Source: Tyto alba (lineage: Eukaryota; Chordata; Aves; Strigiformes; Tytonidae). Taken from it: a stretch of 64,000 nt of DNA. The notes under the pieces are model-generated. The model ran no database searches, was not told the DNA's origin, and was given only the letters and a program-made list of their open reading frames with translations. Position 1 is the first letter of the stretch. Each line of letters starts with the position of its first letter. The stretch covers positions 13,684,314 to 13,748,313 of the forward strand of contig NW_024881295.1 in NCBI RefSeq assembly GCF_018691265.1, given 5' to 3'. Position numbers and translations under genes: made by a program. Below, one piece after another: positions 1 to 13,500 of this stretch.

Positions 1-2709
1 AGGGAAAATGAAAGAAAATGAAAATTCTGATTCACTCCTAAATTAAGCACTGTTCATTTAGCTGTTACAATGACTTGGAAGAAACAAAATTAATTTCTGT
101 AAAGTTAACATAGTCAGTTGATTTCCAAGGGACTTTTAGATCAAATTCATCTACGTATCACCCCATACTTCTTGGAATGAACTTCCCCAATCTCTCCCTG
201 TGGTCCCTTTCACAGAGTACCACTATTCCCTTCTACTCTATCAGACTCTCTACTATATAGAGAGTTAACTTTCTTCATTTCTTCAGTACTACTTACATTG
301 TCTCACTGACGTTCCTAGAGATTGAGAAACAAGCCAGGAGGTCTACCTGGAGGGGTATCCCACACGGGGACCTTGTAAAGAGTGGATGAATCAGCAAGCT
401 GAGGTGTGGAGGATGAGAAAGCTGCCCTCCAACACTGCCTCTCCCACAAAAGAGTCTCAGAAACCTGGTTGGTGAGTCTCTGAGTGATGCTCTCTGAGGG
501 AGACCAGCCATCAGCAGCAGCACTTGAAGTTCCCAAGCATGCAAGTGAGGGAAGTAGAGCTTAGCACCTGCTCATATCTTGCTCAGACACTATTGTACTG
601 CCTTCAGAGCATCCTAACTTCTAAACTCAGAGTGGCATCAGAAGGATCTTGATAATTTAACAGCCCTCTGCTATATACCAGTGCTCACCCTGGGATGGTA
701 CAACTGAGGTAATGCTGTCACCATTGCAGATTTATTAGAGTTGATGTTGTAGTAGAAAAAATACTAACTAGGGTTTAATGTGAAGCAGTTAAATGGGATT
801 CAGAGGGAAGATAATGGCATGTATTCACGAGTCATATATTTATGTCCATTTGCTCTAGAAAACAACAACATATTGCAACCAGATTGTAACAGGTTTAATT
901 TACATGTATGTTTTTAGCGCCTGTCTTTAGTACTTGAACTATATGTGCACTCCAAGAACTCCAGTTTCTACTTCTAGCATCAAGGCATATGAAAGCCTTT
1001 GGCTGGGAGTGGGTAACAACCAGCCTTGGCAGAAACGAAAACGCATGCGACCAGCAGATCTTCTATATTTGCTTACCTTACGAAAGAATTACACTACCTT
1101 TCCATCTCCTGTGGATATACAGGCGCTGCTCTCGACTTCTTTGACCTTGCTTACTATGTTATCACTGTTTCAAGAACATCATACTCTGCTGCAGCCAGGG
1201 CTTTGACATTCCTGCTCACTTCACGTCTGCTGTTGAGATCTCATGATTTCCCCTTCCCACTGTTATTCTGAATCTAAATATTTCTGAGCTATGGTTTATA
1301 TGACACATCCAAAGACTACTGCTCTGAAAAATATAGTTATCTTCTAGCAATCAAATAGTCCCACTGAAATAAAGGAAGCTACGAGACTGCATCAAAGCCT
1401 ATTAAATTCCCTGGATATTTACTCCAAAGAGTTTTGGATCAGGCTTTTGACATACTTCATCTTCTATACGTTGTCTAAGGCTCTAACAAAGATATTTACG
1501 ACCAATTACTAACAGTAACGATTGTAGAGGTTACTGATGATCTATAGACTGCAGTGGGACAATCACTTCAATAAGACATTCTTCTCTTCTCATTGCAGAT
1601 GTCTGGGTAGTATTGTTACATTGCTACTGTTAAAGTGGTTGTGCAAGTGATTTCTCTTAATAATCTAATAAGTGCTTTGGGATCTTTCTGAATAAATGGA
1701 TGTCTAGAGCACATGCATTCCTCTTATTATTACTTATCTGCCTGAGTACTGTCACCCAGAAATAGAGATTTTCTCCATTTATTTGGTTTTGAAATAATAT
1801 ATAATTAGTTCAGCTATAGATCTCAATCATGTCATGGGAAGCAAAGCACTATCTGTTATAATGTATTAGCCAAATGCATTCAGACAAATGGATCCAACAG
1901 CAGCTTACCACAGACAACAAATTTCTCTAGTCCTTTTGGAATGTAGGGACGTGTGGGTTTTTTAACATTGTTGTTTTTATAAAAAAGCACCTAGTCCCAT
2001 ACACAAAATATCAGGATAACTCCTCTGTCTCATTCGCACAGTCACTCAGTCTCTTTATATATTCACCTGTTTGGACATTAGATGCAGTTTCACATATTTC
2101 TTCCCTAAAATGAGGCCCACATTAAACACATTTTGCCTAAACTATTATTATCTACTATGTGAAGTTAACTGAAAATAGAGAGCTAGTTTAAGTATAATTA
2201 TTCGTAATTTGTTGAGCACTGATAGTATCCATCATTCTTCTGTCAGGAGAAAATTTGAGTCCTACACCAAAAAGCTTATAAATAACATCAAGGAAATTTA
2301 TAACTGATAGTAAAAATACGTGCAAAACATAACCCCTCAATTCTATCTGTGGTGAATTTTGACTGATATTTGACTTAATTTCCTAATTTAGGCCAAACAA
2401 GTCCCATGTGCTAGAGAAATTAAAATTTAGATCCTGACTTTGCAAATATAGTTTATAATGGCATTTAAAATACGCAAAGCATAGGAATTTCAGAGGGGGA
2501 CCAAAGTCTTTCAAGGTAACTACCTGTTCAGTGCATGCTGAAAATTCTGAGATAGCAGAGCTTATTTTTTTTTCCTTGTTTTAAAAAACAAGGGTAAGGA
2601 TGATGAAAATATGCAGTCTTACTCTTTTCTATACTTCTGTGTCTATATCTATACAACTACTTAATGTTTTATATTAATGTTTTAAGTCAATAGTAAAGTT
2701 GTTGTTGGG

Positions 2710-2736
2710 TTTTTTTTTTGGAGGGGGGGGGAGGGG
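2710..2736 (+). repeat. T10 tract followed by G-rich run
   Basis: Ten T residues are followed by GG-A-G9-A-GGGG. The run sits in AT-rich DNA and has enough guanines on one strand to form a G-quadruplex in principle, but it lacks four clearly separated GGG blocks. It is most likely a homopolymer-type low-complexity tract. Confidence 0.7.
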
Positions 2737-4218
2737 TGTGTGTAGATTTGCATAATTCTGGCCCCAGAGAAGTCTTCATCAATGACTTGGCCTTGCAAGC
2801 ACTGCCTCAATGCAGATACATACGTGGAAAGAATAGAAAGTTGCAAGTGTAAAAGGCAACATGGAAAGAAGTTCAGTAAAAAAATGACTCTTCAAGTTTA
2901 GTTTATGTTTTCAGTAGAGAGAAGACCTCTTTTCTGGTTTGGTACTTTAGTGGCTTCAGGAATGCCAAAGGGTGCAAAAAGCGTATTTAATGCTTGTATA
3001 TGGCAAGGAAAATGATACATCATAAAGTATTAGAAGTACTTGAATGATGCACCAATAGTTAGGCAACGGTGTTCCTTCAAACTTGGGAAAACTATTAATT
3101 TTGATATCGACTCTACTTCTTTGTATTGGTTATTTGCAAGTAGACACATAAATAATGTTTATTGGCCTGGTTGCCCAGAAAGTTGCTGTTCTGAGTGACT
3201 TAAATTCTTCTTCAGCTGAGGACCAGTTGCCCTCCATTTGATGCACCATGACTTGCAGATCATGTGAGCCCCCTGTGTACTATTCAGTAGAGCTTACACA
3301 GTGTCACTCACCTTGCTCTGGATCCCTGGCCTTGACAGCAGTTTCTGCCTGGGTGAACACTCACATCCACATCATCTGGTATTCCTATGAAAAAAAGCGG
3401 TCATTTTACAGACTTGTTTTCCTAGTTGAAAATGTATTTATCCAGGTAGAACCAATCCCATCCAAACTAAGGAACCAATTATGAACCAGCGAACCAACAT
3501 TAAATGAGAGTAAAACAGTAATAATAATGAACAAGAAGGTAGAAAAGGAACAGTGGGGAGAAATCCTTGCTTAACTGTGGTGCAAATATGTTTTTACCAT
3601 CTGGCCCTGCTTCTTTACTGAGGATGGATCTGGTGTGTATTTGTATAGCAGCACGGAGCAATGGTGACACATACACAGCTGTGGGTTTTTCACACTCATT
3701 TTTTGTGGGGGCATATTTACTAGGTTTCTGCTTTTCTGATGATTAATGAATGGTGAAATTAATCTCTTTTCATGAGACCATATAGACAAAGATTAGCAAC
3801 ATCTAACCTACCACAGGAGAAAAGAGAAAAGATTATGTTCAATTACAGAGCTAATCTAAAAAACTAGGGAAGTCTCTTTCACTTCAGCGAGGAAATAACC
3901 AGAAAGTCCTCACCAAATTCACAGTCTCTGAAGAAGATTTAAATCTCTTTCACAAGAGCATGTCTAACTTTTTGTTGTCTAAATACTTACACATTTTACT
4001 CTCACACTTGATGTAAAAAGCTGAGATTTCCTCCTTTCAAACAAGTGTCTCATGGAATGAGACAGTGGAAATTAACAAGCAGGAGGGAAAATAGGTGAAG
4101 GGAAGACAATACTTCCACTAAGACAAAAGGTTTGTCTTCTCTTGGCACATCTATTTTTGAAACAGGCTTCTCATCTGCCTGAACTAACATGAGTTATTAG
4201 TGTCAGTAAACAGTTGTT

Positions 4219-4254
4219 GCCTTACCGACTGGTGAACCAGCAAGTCTGTAAGGC
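4219..4254. repeat. Short perfect-ended hairpin
   Basis: GCCTTAC at 4219-4225 pairs with GTAAGGC at 4248-4254, and after one mismatch GACT (4227-4230) pairs with AGTC (4243-4246), leaving a 12-nt loop. The whole hairpin is 36 nt, shorter than a usual pre-miRNA, and has no T run behind it. It may be a remnant of a palindromic repeat. Confidence 0.5.
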
Positions 4255-7200
4255 ACCCAAGTCCTCCTCCAGCCTCTATCTTAACAAAGTCTTAGTTAGA
4301 TTAATAACAATGCCTAGGGATTCTGAACTAATCTTCATTCACTCTTACAAAATTTAAATTCAATATGTAATTTAGGGGGAAATAAGTTTGCAAGATGTTT
4401 CACAGTTTTCAGTTCACATTTCAGTTTAAAAGAAGAAAGAAGTTAAAGGTAGAAGGTGAAAAGTACAAAATGTAGTCAGTCTCTCTGTTGCATAACTAAA
4501 GTGTAAGAATTTGGGGCAGCTGTTAATAGTCACAAACACTTCTGTGAGCAGGCCTTGTAGGGTGTAACCCTTAAAGAACCAAGAAAGCACAGGGATCACT
4601 TTTAGTGTCACTTGCTCAGTTATATGGGCTAGAAGGAAGGATTTCTTGATGCTGAGAGGTTTTCCAAGTACTGCTGTGGAGTATCTGCTTTTGAAACTGG
4701 ACAGGGCTCGGAAAAATAAATAAAATTTGAAATAGATTTTTTTTTCCTCCTCCTTAATTCTACACCAGCACCCACCAATACATCAGTCAGGTTTTAGGTG
4801 AAGGGTTGAGTCATGTCCCCTCCATGAACATTTTCATAGATTTGTTTTCATGCTTCTGCAAACCGTATCTCTTTCCATTGCACAAGAAATCAATCACAGT
4901 GTTGGGAGAGTTGAAAATATGCCACTCCTCAAAAGAAAGAACTGTATGGCTGGAAAGTAATTATTCTGAGAAAGATGTTCTGGATGGACAAAGTTAACCA
5001 GATCACTTAAGAGTGTGACAAAATGCTAAATTGATCTGAGCTGTCTGGAGACAGTTTAAAATTTCTTCTTAGGATGTTCTGTTTTAAGACCTTATTACTA
5101 TAACTTCTCAGTGACTATATGTCACGATCATGAGTTACTCCATTTCAATGTGTATTTATTTTCAGTTAATGTTATAACTTAGGAAATTCAAAAGGATGGA
5201 AAGGGTACTTGGTTCTATCCCTAAATGTCAACCATGTAAGTGCTTTGACTTTTATTTTCTATTTGCTTTGGTCAGTGTAAATTTCCATGGGTTTTGCTGG
5301 TTGGGGGAAGGGGATTTGGAGATGTGCAGTTCTTGGTTATTAATATTTGACTTTGTTAGTGCTATCTGTTTACCGTATGGCTTCTGGAAAAAGATAGGAA
5401 ATATTAGCTGGTGAGTCCTTAAAATGCATGATGTGTGGGCGCACTCCTTGTCCCTGCACATTCTTTGCACTGCTGCTTCATTTAGCCTGTGAACTACCGT
5501 TCAGGGGGGTTAATAATGCTTTTTGATACTACTTTGCTTTTACTTCATTCTTTCACTCTTTTTACTTCTAATACATTTGGATGGTCCTGTTTGTTTGAGT
5601 GAATTCCACATGCTTTATACAGGCTGTTTTTTTGCCATATTTCTGGAATAGAAAATATGAAGGCTGTTTTTAGCCTCCGTTTACATTCACAAGGATAGAT
5701 CTTGCACATAAATGAGTTTTTATACAAATGCTTAAGATTTTATACAAATCCCATTCCCCTTTTGCTCAGAACGAGTTACAAGACAGCTGCCTTCTAAAGC
5801 AGAAAGGGCTGTTGTTAAGAAAGCAATAATAAGCCAGGCTTAAGATCCTTAGCAGGTCTCCTTTATTTTGGAACTTTTTTTACCAAAGGCTGAGAGGGAC
5901 CAAAAGAAAATATCAAATATCCACTAATATCAAGGGCCTGGTACTCATACTTGGCAGGGTATTAAATCTGTTTCTATAGGAAATCACCTTATTTTACAGA
6001 AAATTGAAGCTGTGTGAAGGCTTTTTTTCTTTTCTTTTCCACAAACTGTACATGAAAACTTTTGGGGGTTATAGGTGATGGCATGTTGTACTGTGAAAAA
6101 TCAGTTTATGCTCAAATGCCTTTTGCAGTCACAAAATGATTCCTCACCTCTTCTTGCATGAAAAGCCAAGAGTCTGAGGGAGCTTCTCCTCTGAGCTTTT
6201 TGTTGAGACAATTTATGCTTTCCAAAGCTGATGAAGCAGGACTGTCACTGGCCAGGCACTGTCCTGTAGTATGTTTTCAAACAAGCCATGTTTCTTCTCT
6301 ACTCTATTTTTATTTTTCCCTCTAAAAAAGTGACTAAAAAAGAAGAGGATATCGATGTCAGTTAGATTTAGTGAAATTCCCTGAAATGATGCTGTGACTG
6401 TTATTATTTCATTGCTACTAAGGAGGTTACACAGTGTGCAGCACCGTGTGTAATTGTGCTGGCAAGCCACTGGGTGTCAGCAGGAATGTAAAAGCAAGTC
6501 ATGGACACTGGCTTTCCTCTCTCCATAAAATAACTTGATTCATGCTACGTTTATAACAACGCTGAAAATCAGATACTGGGCAAAAATTTTTCACCCTGGA
6601 ATGGGAACAGGCAAGTGGCCCCAACATAACTCAGCTCAGCCTCTTAGTCCTTCATCATCCGCTACCTTTGAGAGTTGATTTTCGGTCAGTTTTTAAAACC
6701 AGGCTGTGAGCTCAACCTGATGCCTCAGCCAGCAAGCAGGATCACTCAAAATCAGAGCAAAATCATGATTGAAGTGCATGTTGGGACATAACACAAAGTC
6801 TTTTTAGCACATATGCATTCCAGAAAGTAATGCAGAGTTTGATTATCCTTATCATAAAATAGTATCAAAGTTCTGCACAGCTTCACTGGATTATTTTATA
6901 TGCATTTTAATAGTACCCACAGATCACACTCTCCTCTATGTAAAGCATGTTCTGTTCAACTAGATGTTATACCAATACAGAATAATCCTTTGTTAATTTG
7001 GATCTCAACCCTCCTAAACCTCAAGGACTCATCTTTCCTTGGGATCCCATAAAAACTGCAAAATAATTTAGGTCTATATGTCTTTTTAAGGTTTGCCTGT
7101 TTGCTGTAACTGGTACAGTGGTTTGGCTGGTTCTCAGAGAGAGAAATTAAGACAGGCAACACACTTCAAATATCAAATTCAAAATAAATCCAACTAGGTT

Positions 7201-8026
7201 TGAGACATGAGCATTAACAACATCATGTAGACATATTATTCGGGTCCCAGTATATGTCTTCTATGAATCAGTAATGAAAACAGTAGCATGAAACAAGGAA
7301 GCAGCCACCACTGACACTTCTGGTTCTTCTGAAAGAGATGTATGAACCAGGAAAATTTTGGATTATGTATTTCCCCCTAGAGACTTATAGACTCACCACT
7401 GCAAGGTAACACCTGAGGATCAAAACTCTGTGAATTACAAAATGTCTTGAACCTTTGTGGTCTTCAGTGAGACTGGAGAGCACTCAGCTTCTTGCACAAT
7501 TAGGCGTTTACCCCCATACATGGTCTCCATGTATTTCTCTGTAAATAACACAGGGATGCTCTCGCAGTGGACTCAGTCAATGGCTGCTGAGAGAATGCTC
7601 TTCCCTTTGAGAAGCATGGCTTTCAAAATAGTAGCAACAAAGTATTAGCTCATGTCTCATTCTGCAGAGTGGCCTGATTTAAATAACTATACTTTACTCA
7701 TAATGAACAGGAATGCACTGATTTACTCTCTCTTTTCCCTCTCCTCCCCTTTCATTGCCCTTTTAAGGTGCAGAAGGTCATTTTAATTCTATTCAGAATT
7801 ACTTCTCTAAAAATGTTGGTAATTCTGACAAAAGCATCACACTTTACTGTAAAGGCACCCAGTGAAAAACACTATGAAGGTTACAGAAGAGCACCAGCTA
7901 TAGCTCTGTTGTTTTCATTTGCATACAAATTGTCAGCCAGAAGCAAACATTTTCTAACACTCTGAGTTACATAAAACCAGCTTTTTGGACTGAATTTTTA
8001 TTTTATTTTTATCCACAAGAATTTCT

Positions 8027-8059
8027 AAAAAAAAAAACTTTTTTTTTTTTTTAAAAAAA
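8027..8059. repeat. A/T homopolymer inverted tract
   Basis: An A11 run, one C, a T14 run and an A7 run follow each other directly, forming a pure A/T inverted repeat. This is low-complexity sequence prone to slippage. The poly-T could be the reverse complement of an old poly-A tail, but no retroposed body is recognisable next to it. Confidence 0.75.
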
Positions 8060-9273
8060 GCTGGAGACCTGATCTCACTCAAGGTAATTTCTCCAAATGA
8101 TAGATATTTTGAAATTATTTGATAAGTTCTTTGCAATATAGAAACATTTGAGGATTATAAATCATAGATTAAGACCCTATTATACCAGGTGGTCTACAAA
8201 TGAAGACAGTTTTTGTGCCAGAATTACAAAACCAGATTTATGACAAGAAAAAACCCAGACATACGGGAAGACAGCAGTCGGGAGGTAGGGAAAAAGTATA
8301 AGGCGTGGGGTTTTTGCATAACAAGACAGTTTATCACCTGTGCTGAAACTGTCAGATGATAAAGTACCACAATAGAGATTTTAGAGGTACTGGAGGAGAC
8401 TAAGGCTTTACCTGAGAGCTTAATAGACATGTCTGTGAAGCTTCCTGTTTCTTTCAGCCTGAACAGGAGAAACTATGAGCTGAATTATTTCCAAGCCTAC
8501 CCATGAGCTTCACTCGTATATTTCTAACAGTGAGAAGCAAACATTAACAGCAATTGATATGAGATAGCATAGAACAACCTGAGTTATAACTTACCAACTT
8601 TATCCCTCTACCATATACTGTTACATCTGCAAGAGCTTCACTTCTCACAAAGGCTCTTCTGTGTTCTCCGTGAGATAACGTGAAATAGGACATGTCTGGC
8701 TCTTAAGCCACCTGATACCCATTAGGGTGATGGACTCTGAACTCACCTGGGGCTGACGACACTTTTTTTTTAGGAGACCAGTAATACCTCATTTCCATAT
8801 AAAGCAGCAGACTGTGGCTCCAGCTAAAGCTAGAAACTAAGAGCTTATACCTGGGTGCAGATGTAGTAGGCTGGTTATAAGTTGACTATGTATTTTGCAA
8901 GATAATGATGTTTTGTTACTGCTGTTTCTCCCTAATAAAAGTTGGTTACCCATAAAGAAGCTAAACAAAATTGTAGTATTATACAAGTGAGCTTTAAAAT
9001 ATTTATCAGCATTAAGTCTATGACAAATGAAGGTCAGCAGAGTTTAATGTTGTATTGTCTACTTGTAGATGTAATTTTAATAAAAATATCAGTGAAATAC
9101 TAATTTAAGTGCTTTTTAAAAGCTTGAAGCATTTTGACATTGTACATTTTATTTTCTTTTCCTTTGGACTATGAAAGATTAGGCACACCTGCACTAAACA
9201 GATAAAAGTTTTCTCAGAGAGATTTTATTGTTGTTCTTTTTTCTATTTGTTCTTCCTTCTAGACTAAAGACTA

Positions 9274-9310
9274 GGGCCAAGATTCTCAGATGGCATAAAT
9301 TGGTAGAGCT
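9274..9310. repeat. Decayed half of an ancient palindromic repeat
   Basis: The segment beginning GGGCCAAGATTCTCAGATGG and continuing with a TAAATTGG and AGAGCTC-like stretch resembles one arm of a palindromic interspersed repeat that I recall as common in sauropsid genomes (a GGCCnGATTCTCAGCTGG-like end leading to a GACTTCAATGG-like centre). The second arm is not visible here. The family name cannot be given from sequence alone; a non-autonomous DNA transposon is likely. Confidence 0.45.
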
Positions 9311-11419
9311 CTCTGGTTAGGGAACAGTGCTGTGCTGGTCTATAGACATTTAAAATAAGGCCTAGAAATATGTTAGCTGCTAAAAACCTGGATCTGTTGG
9401 ATCTTTCTCAACAATGCATGCATATATGTACACTATCTCATTTTCCCATAGTTAGAGGTTACCATGTTATTTCAACTTGACTATTGCTGCTGTCCAATTC
9501 ACCTAACTAATTAATTTCTTTCATGATATTTGTAAAGTTTGTCCCCCTTTCTCCCAATGCTCCCAGACTCTTTTCTGTGTGGTATACTGACTAACTTAAA
9601 CACTATGTCTATCTGAACAGGCAAGGATGACTCAATTTAAAGAGCAAACTTCTCTTATGTTTGATGGCCTACTGGGCCTAACAGGTGTAAATTACTTACT
9701 CGGTGCAAATGTGTGCGCATGTATGCATGGGTGTGTCTGAATATACATAAAATCCAGAATCTAATTTACAGCAATACGTAACCTGAACATGCTCATTGGC
9801 TGACCTTGTGACCATTTTAACATTTGAAAGTTGGGAGAAACCAGTCGTTAAAACAGACTTGCTATAGATTGGTCTGAAAAACTTCTTTAGCCTAAATATT
9901 GTCAGCTCTGAGCTTTTGTCAGCAGAGACCTTTTTATAAGAATCAAATAATTGGCTGATCAAGTTCTCAAAATCTAAGGGTACTACATAGATTTGAGCGG
10001 GATCTATTTAACCAGTGGTAAATGTATCAGTTGCTGACATCTATATCTGATGTAGCCACTTAGACTCCTTTTATATTCACTGGAGTGATTTTAGGATGCA
10101 AGGATTGGAAATCTCTAGAATAGGTCAGGTGAATTATGAGCCAAATGTGCCTATTCCTCTTTATCAAGTACAAAGGGCACTGAGGATAGCTGGCTGAGGT
10201 GTAAAAATTTATGCTGCGGCCATCTAAGTCTAGGTGAGGTGAATTGCACACTCACTGTCTTAAATAAACTCGTCAAAATAACATTGAACAAGTGTCCTTA
10301 ACACTGAGCGTGAGCAAACGCATGGCTCCGAATAGCATTTGTGTTTGCTCAACTTTTCATTTCAAATTGAGCACTCCAGTATAACATTAGTTGAGCAGAA
10401 CGAAAGATTGCCTCTGCATAGGAGTATTTTTTGTGGAAACATGTTAATATTCTTGAAAACCAGAAATCTTAACTGATGAAATGAAAAAAACTCAACACAT
10501 TCAGGTTACTATTCTTAAGACATCACATAAAACGAGGAGCCTTTTTCTTGTAGATATTAGAGGAAGTGAAAGGAAACAGCTCCACTGGATCCACACAATG
10601 TGGCAACAAACTGTATGGACCTATCCTTTAAATCTCATTCAAAAATCTCAGGAGAGAGGTCCTGAGGAGCTATGAACAGACTCATGATGTAGTACCAAAT
10701 TGTAAGGCAAAAGTATCTCTGAGTGGTATGGACCCTATTCTCTGCCCTGGGCACTTCTACATACAGGAAGTGAAAGCTGCTACAAAATCAGAAAGGTTGC
10801 AGTCCTGCAAGCTACTGTGCAAGGAATAATAGAAATTCATGTCTTTTGACTGGGACACGACTCTCCAAGAGTACTATCAGTACACAAACATCAGCACGTG
10901 AAAAGCATGACACAAATACCTGGCTCAGAGAGTGAAAAGGCATGTTGTCTGACTGAGTAAATTCCTAGCTATGAAGATGTAAAGGGAGAGGGGAGGAGAA
11001 GGTCACTATGTAGTAAAAGACAAACATATCTGACGCATGCAATCAAGCAGGGTCTGTAAATTAATTTTCAGCTCTAAAAATTGACTATCTCCTGGGGAAA
11101 TTCTATTATCGAAAAACAAGATATATTCCAATTAGGAGAGAGGTCATATAGAGGGCAGGATAAAAAAAAGGAAGAAGACAAAAAAACCCCAACTTTATGT
11201 ATTAGAGCTCTAAAGGTATGACCGTCACGAAATGGGACAAAGGGGAGGAGGCTGTTAGGAACCTTAATTTGGAATGCCCTTGATTTCTGTCATTTTAAGT
11301 TAAAGCCTGCATATTTTAACACAGTAGTGCCTTACAGGATTCCAGCACATTGTGTGTACTGCTACCTGCTGTGAATCTGGACCTTGGATCACTGCTCTGT
11401 ATCTCAGCATGGCATGAAA
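9311..11419. other. Non-coding DNA, nothing recognised
   Basis: Only short open frames occur, none over 90 codons. No repeat family is recognised in this part. A short alternating purine/pyrimidine patch (about 9705-9740, TGTGCGCATGTATGCATGGGTG-like) is the only local irregularity. Confidence 0.65.
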
Positions 11420-11525
11420 CACTAAGGGGTACATTTTCAAAGCAATAAGTGGGGGCTTCACTGCATGATTCCCACTGAAGTCAATGTAAGTTATGTAGCT
11501 GAAGGCTTGTGGAATGATTTGAATA
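11420..11525. repeat. Ancient palindromic repeat, decayed
   Basis: The pattern TTTTCAAAGCA...CCCACTGAAGTCAATG...TTTGAATATT has the layout of a palindromic ancient amniote repeat: TTTTCAAA-type ends around a centre resembling CCCATTGAAGTCAATGGG. Only the centre (CCCACTGAAGTCAATG, about 11471-11486) is well preserved. It lies inside the 127-codon minus-strand open frame at 11300-11683 and argues that this frame is not a gene. Confidence 0.45.
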
Positions 11526-12559
11526 TTTCCTATATCACTTCTTAGAATTGCCAAAAAACTTTCTGGTATATAACGGGGTGCTAGAAGTTTCCAGGGACTT
11601 CTATTTGACTTCAAAGCCTTTACCTTGTAAATTTTGGTCTTCGATAGGGTTTTTGGAAGTAACCAAATATTGTTAGCATCCATCTTCTGTAGGTGTGATC
11701 AGCTCATTATGAAATTTGTTAATTGTTAGTGGAGAGAATAGATATCCATAGAATGCTTCACTGTATTGCTTAACAAAAACTATATAAACAATGCACATTT
11801 TGGTACCAGCTTTCCTGTCTATTTTGTTTTCTAAGATTTTATAGTACTTTGGAACACAGAATGGTACTCAAAATTCTGTGATAACCTGAGTTTTGCTGAA
11901 CTTCTTCAAAGAGGAATTATTATTTTACAAGCAGCCCCTCCTCCTCCACCCTTATGCATACTTTTTAGATTTTTGTAACTGAACGATTTTTTTTTTCCTC
12001 CCATGGAAAATCAGATATTCTGAAATAGAATAAATAAATTTTATTTTCCAGAGAAAAAACTTAAAATGAAGTCTGGCAACTAAGTGAGAAACTGACATCA
12101 GCTTTCAATAAAGGTAAAAATATTGAGGTGATGTGGGCAAAGCTGAGGGTTTGCACAAGCAGGAAAAATTATTTTAATATATCTCACTAATGCAGAATGA
12201 AAGATGTTAATGTGCTCAGATGAAGACAACCAGACTGTCATTGCAGCAGACTCTGGACTGAACTGGTACATGGAGCGAACATTAATGTAAATCATAATTT
12301 TTATACAGAAAATAATAAAATTACTACTTGTATTGCATACAGGTAACTGCTGAGTGATGTGAGCAACCACATTCCCATAGATTTGAACACGAGAGCAATG
12401 TACCTTTTAACTAAAGCTCGCAAGCCATTCCTACCAATACCGTACTGTAGACAAGATAGTGGCTATGGCTAATGATAAGACTGACGTGGGTTGTTCTGAG
12501 AAGGAATGCTTTAAATTGGTATAATTTCATACTTTCACTGGTGAACACAGAATAAAAAA

Positions 12560-13010
12560 AGAGCAAAACACTAGAAAAGTTTGATGACAAATTTGGAAGA
12601 TATGAGCAGTATGTAGCAAGATTGGAAACACATCTAGAAAAAAAATGAGCAAGCAAGTAGAAGTACAAGATTTTTAGAAGCCAAAATAAACACTTGTTCT
12701 GTACAATCCGTACTGAACATGACATAGAGAAGGAAGAGTGGCTGTGAACCACAAATGCAATGCAGCAACAAGACAGAAAAATATAGATATAGGATATAAT
12801 AGTCATTTGAGCTGGAAAAGTGATTAATGATACTATACAAGTATACAGCACCTGATGAGACCTGAAATGCTGTATATAATTCAGGTCATTCTCATACAAG
12901 AAATATGAATGCAAACTGGAACTGATATAGCAAAGTAGTAATAGGTTGGTCAGGAAAAGGGAGACCTTACTTCATAAGAGAAAATTAAAAATGCTCCAAG
13001 AAGCTATGTG
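12560..13010 (+). mobile_element. Old CR1-type LINE fragment, ORF2 C-terminal region
   Basis: Scattered but collinear similarity to the end of CR1 ORF2 is visible on the + strand. It shows an AACCACAAATGCAATGCAGCAA-like stretch around 12748-12770, an ACTATACAAGTATACAGCACCTGATGAGACCTG-like stretch around 12831-12864, then TTCAGGTCATTCTCATACAAG (12880-12900) and GATATAGCAAAG, ending with AGAGAAAATTAAAAATGCT near 12977-12995. This order matches the family's known 3' half of ORF2. Many substitutions and indels have destroyed every frame, so the copy is much older than the CR1 at 29.5 kb. The 167-codon open frame on the opposite strand (12411-12914) is antisense to this repeat. Confidence 0.55.
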
Positions 13011-13339
13011 TCTGCGCTCCAAGCTGCTCTGTAGCCTGATAGCCACAACTTAATACAGTGCTGGAAGCAAGCAAACATGGCCTTCCATGAGGGTGGGTGT
13101 ATTAAAATGAGCACTATACCACTGTACTTGGATACTTTTCAGTCATCTTGACATGTGAGAGCATAAATTCCCCAAAATCTTGAACTTACTTGTCTATCAC
13201 AATGGTTAATGGATTTGAATATTTTTGTAGATGCAGTGAATGGATGGATACCAAGGAGTTAGATGAGCTAAAGTTCTTAAGTTTCAGAGTATTCTAGAAA
13301 GAGGAAAAAAAACCTGTTACTAACTGCCCCTGGAAAAAC

Positions 13340-13500
13340 TTCAGCTGAAAAAATTACAGGAATCTTTCTAACCACTGGTGGGAGTTGTTGAAACAGGTTC
13401 CGGTAAAACCAGTGGAGAACAACTAATTTTATGATGAAGTTTGACAATTTTAAGAAAAGAACAATCTAATCCAAATGACTTTGGGATACCTCTGAAAAAA
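13340..13500 (+). mobile_element. Possible 3' end of the same old CR1
   Basis: GGGAGTTGTTGAAACAGGTTCC (about 13380-13401), then GTTTGACAATTTTAAGAAAAG (13440-13460), resembles the CR1 stretch just downstream of the conserved ORF2 end, where a 'tttaagaaaagactagacaat' type sequence is usual. It has the same orientation as the fragment at 12560-13010 and the spacing fits one element with an insertion or an unrecognisable middle. It is weakly supported and could be chance similarity. Confidence 0.35.

Larger units (their letters stand above)
1..9273. other. Non-coding AT-rich DNA without a recognised gene
   Basis: No recognisable gene or transposon was found here. The open frames are all under 90 codons, lie on both strands without splice structure or family resemblance, and are what AT-rich random DNA gives. 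The stretch contains a T10 run followed by a G-rich run (2710-2736), a small hairpin (4219-4254) and an A11/T14/A7 tract (8027-8059), each listed separately. CpG is rare and there is no CpG island or promoter-like GC peak. Confidence 0.7.

Noticed and set aside
11300..11683. 127-codon open frame on the - strand
   Set aside because: It overlaps an ancient palindromic repeat core, has no recognisable domain, and no exon structure supports it.
12411..12914. 167-codon open frame on the - strand with a hydrophobic composition
   Set aside because: It lies antisense to a decayed CR1 fragment, has no family resemblance, and its Phe/Leu/Ser bias follows from an A-rich + strand.
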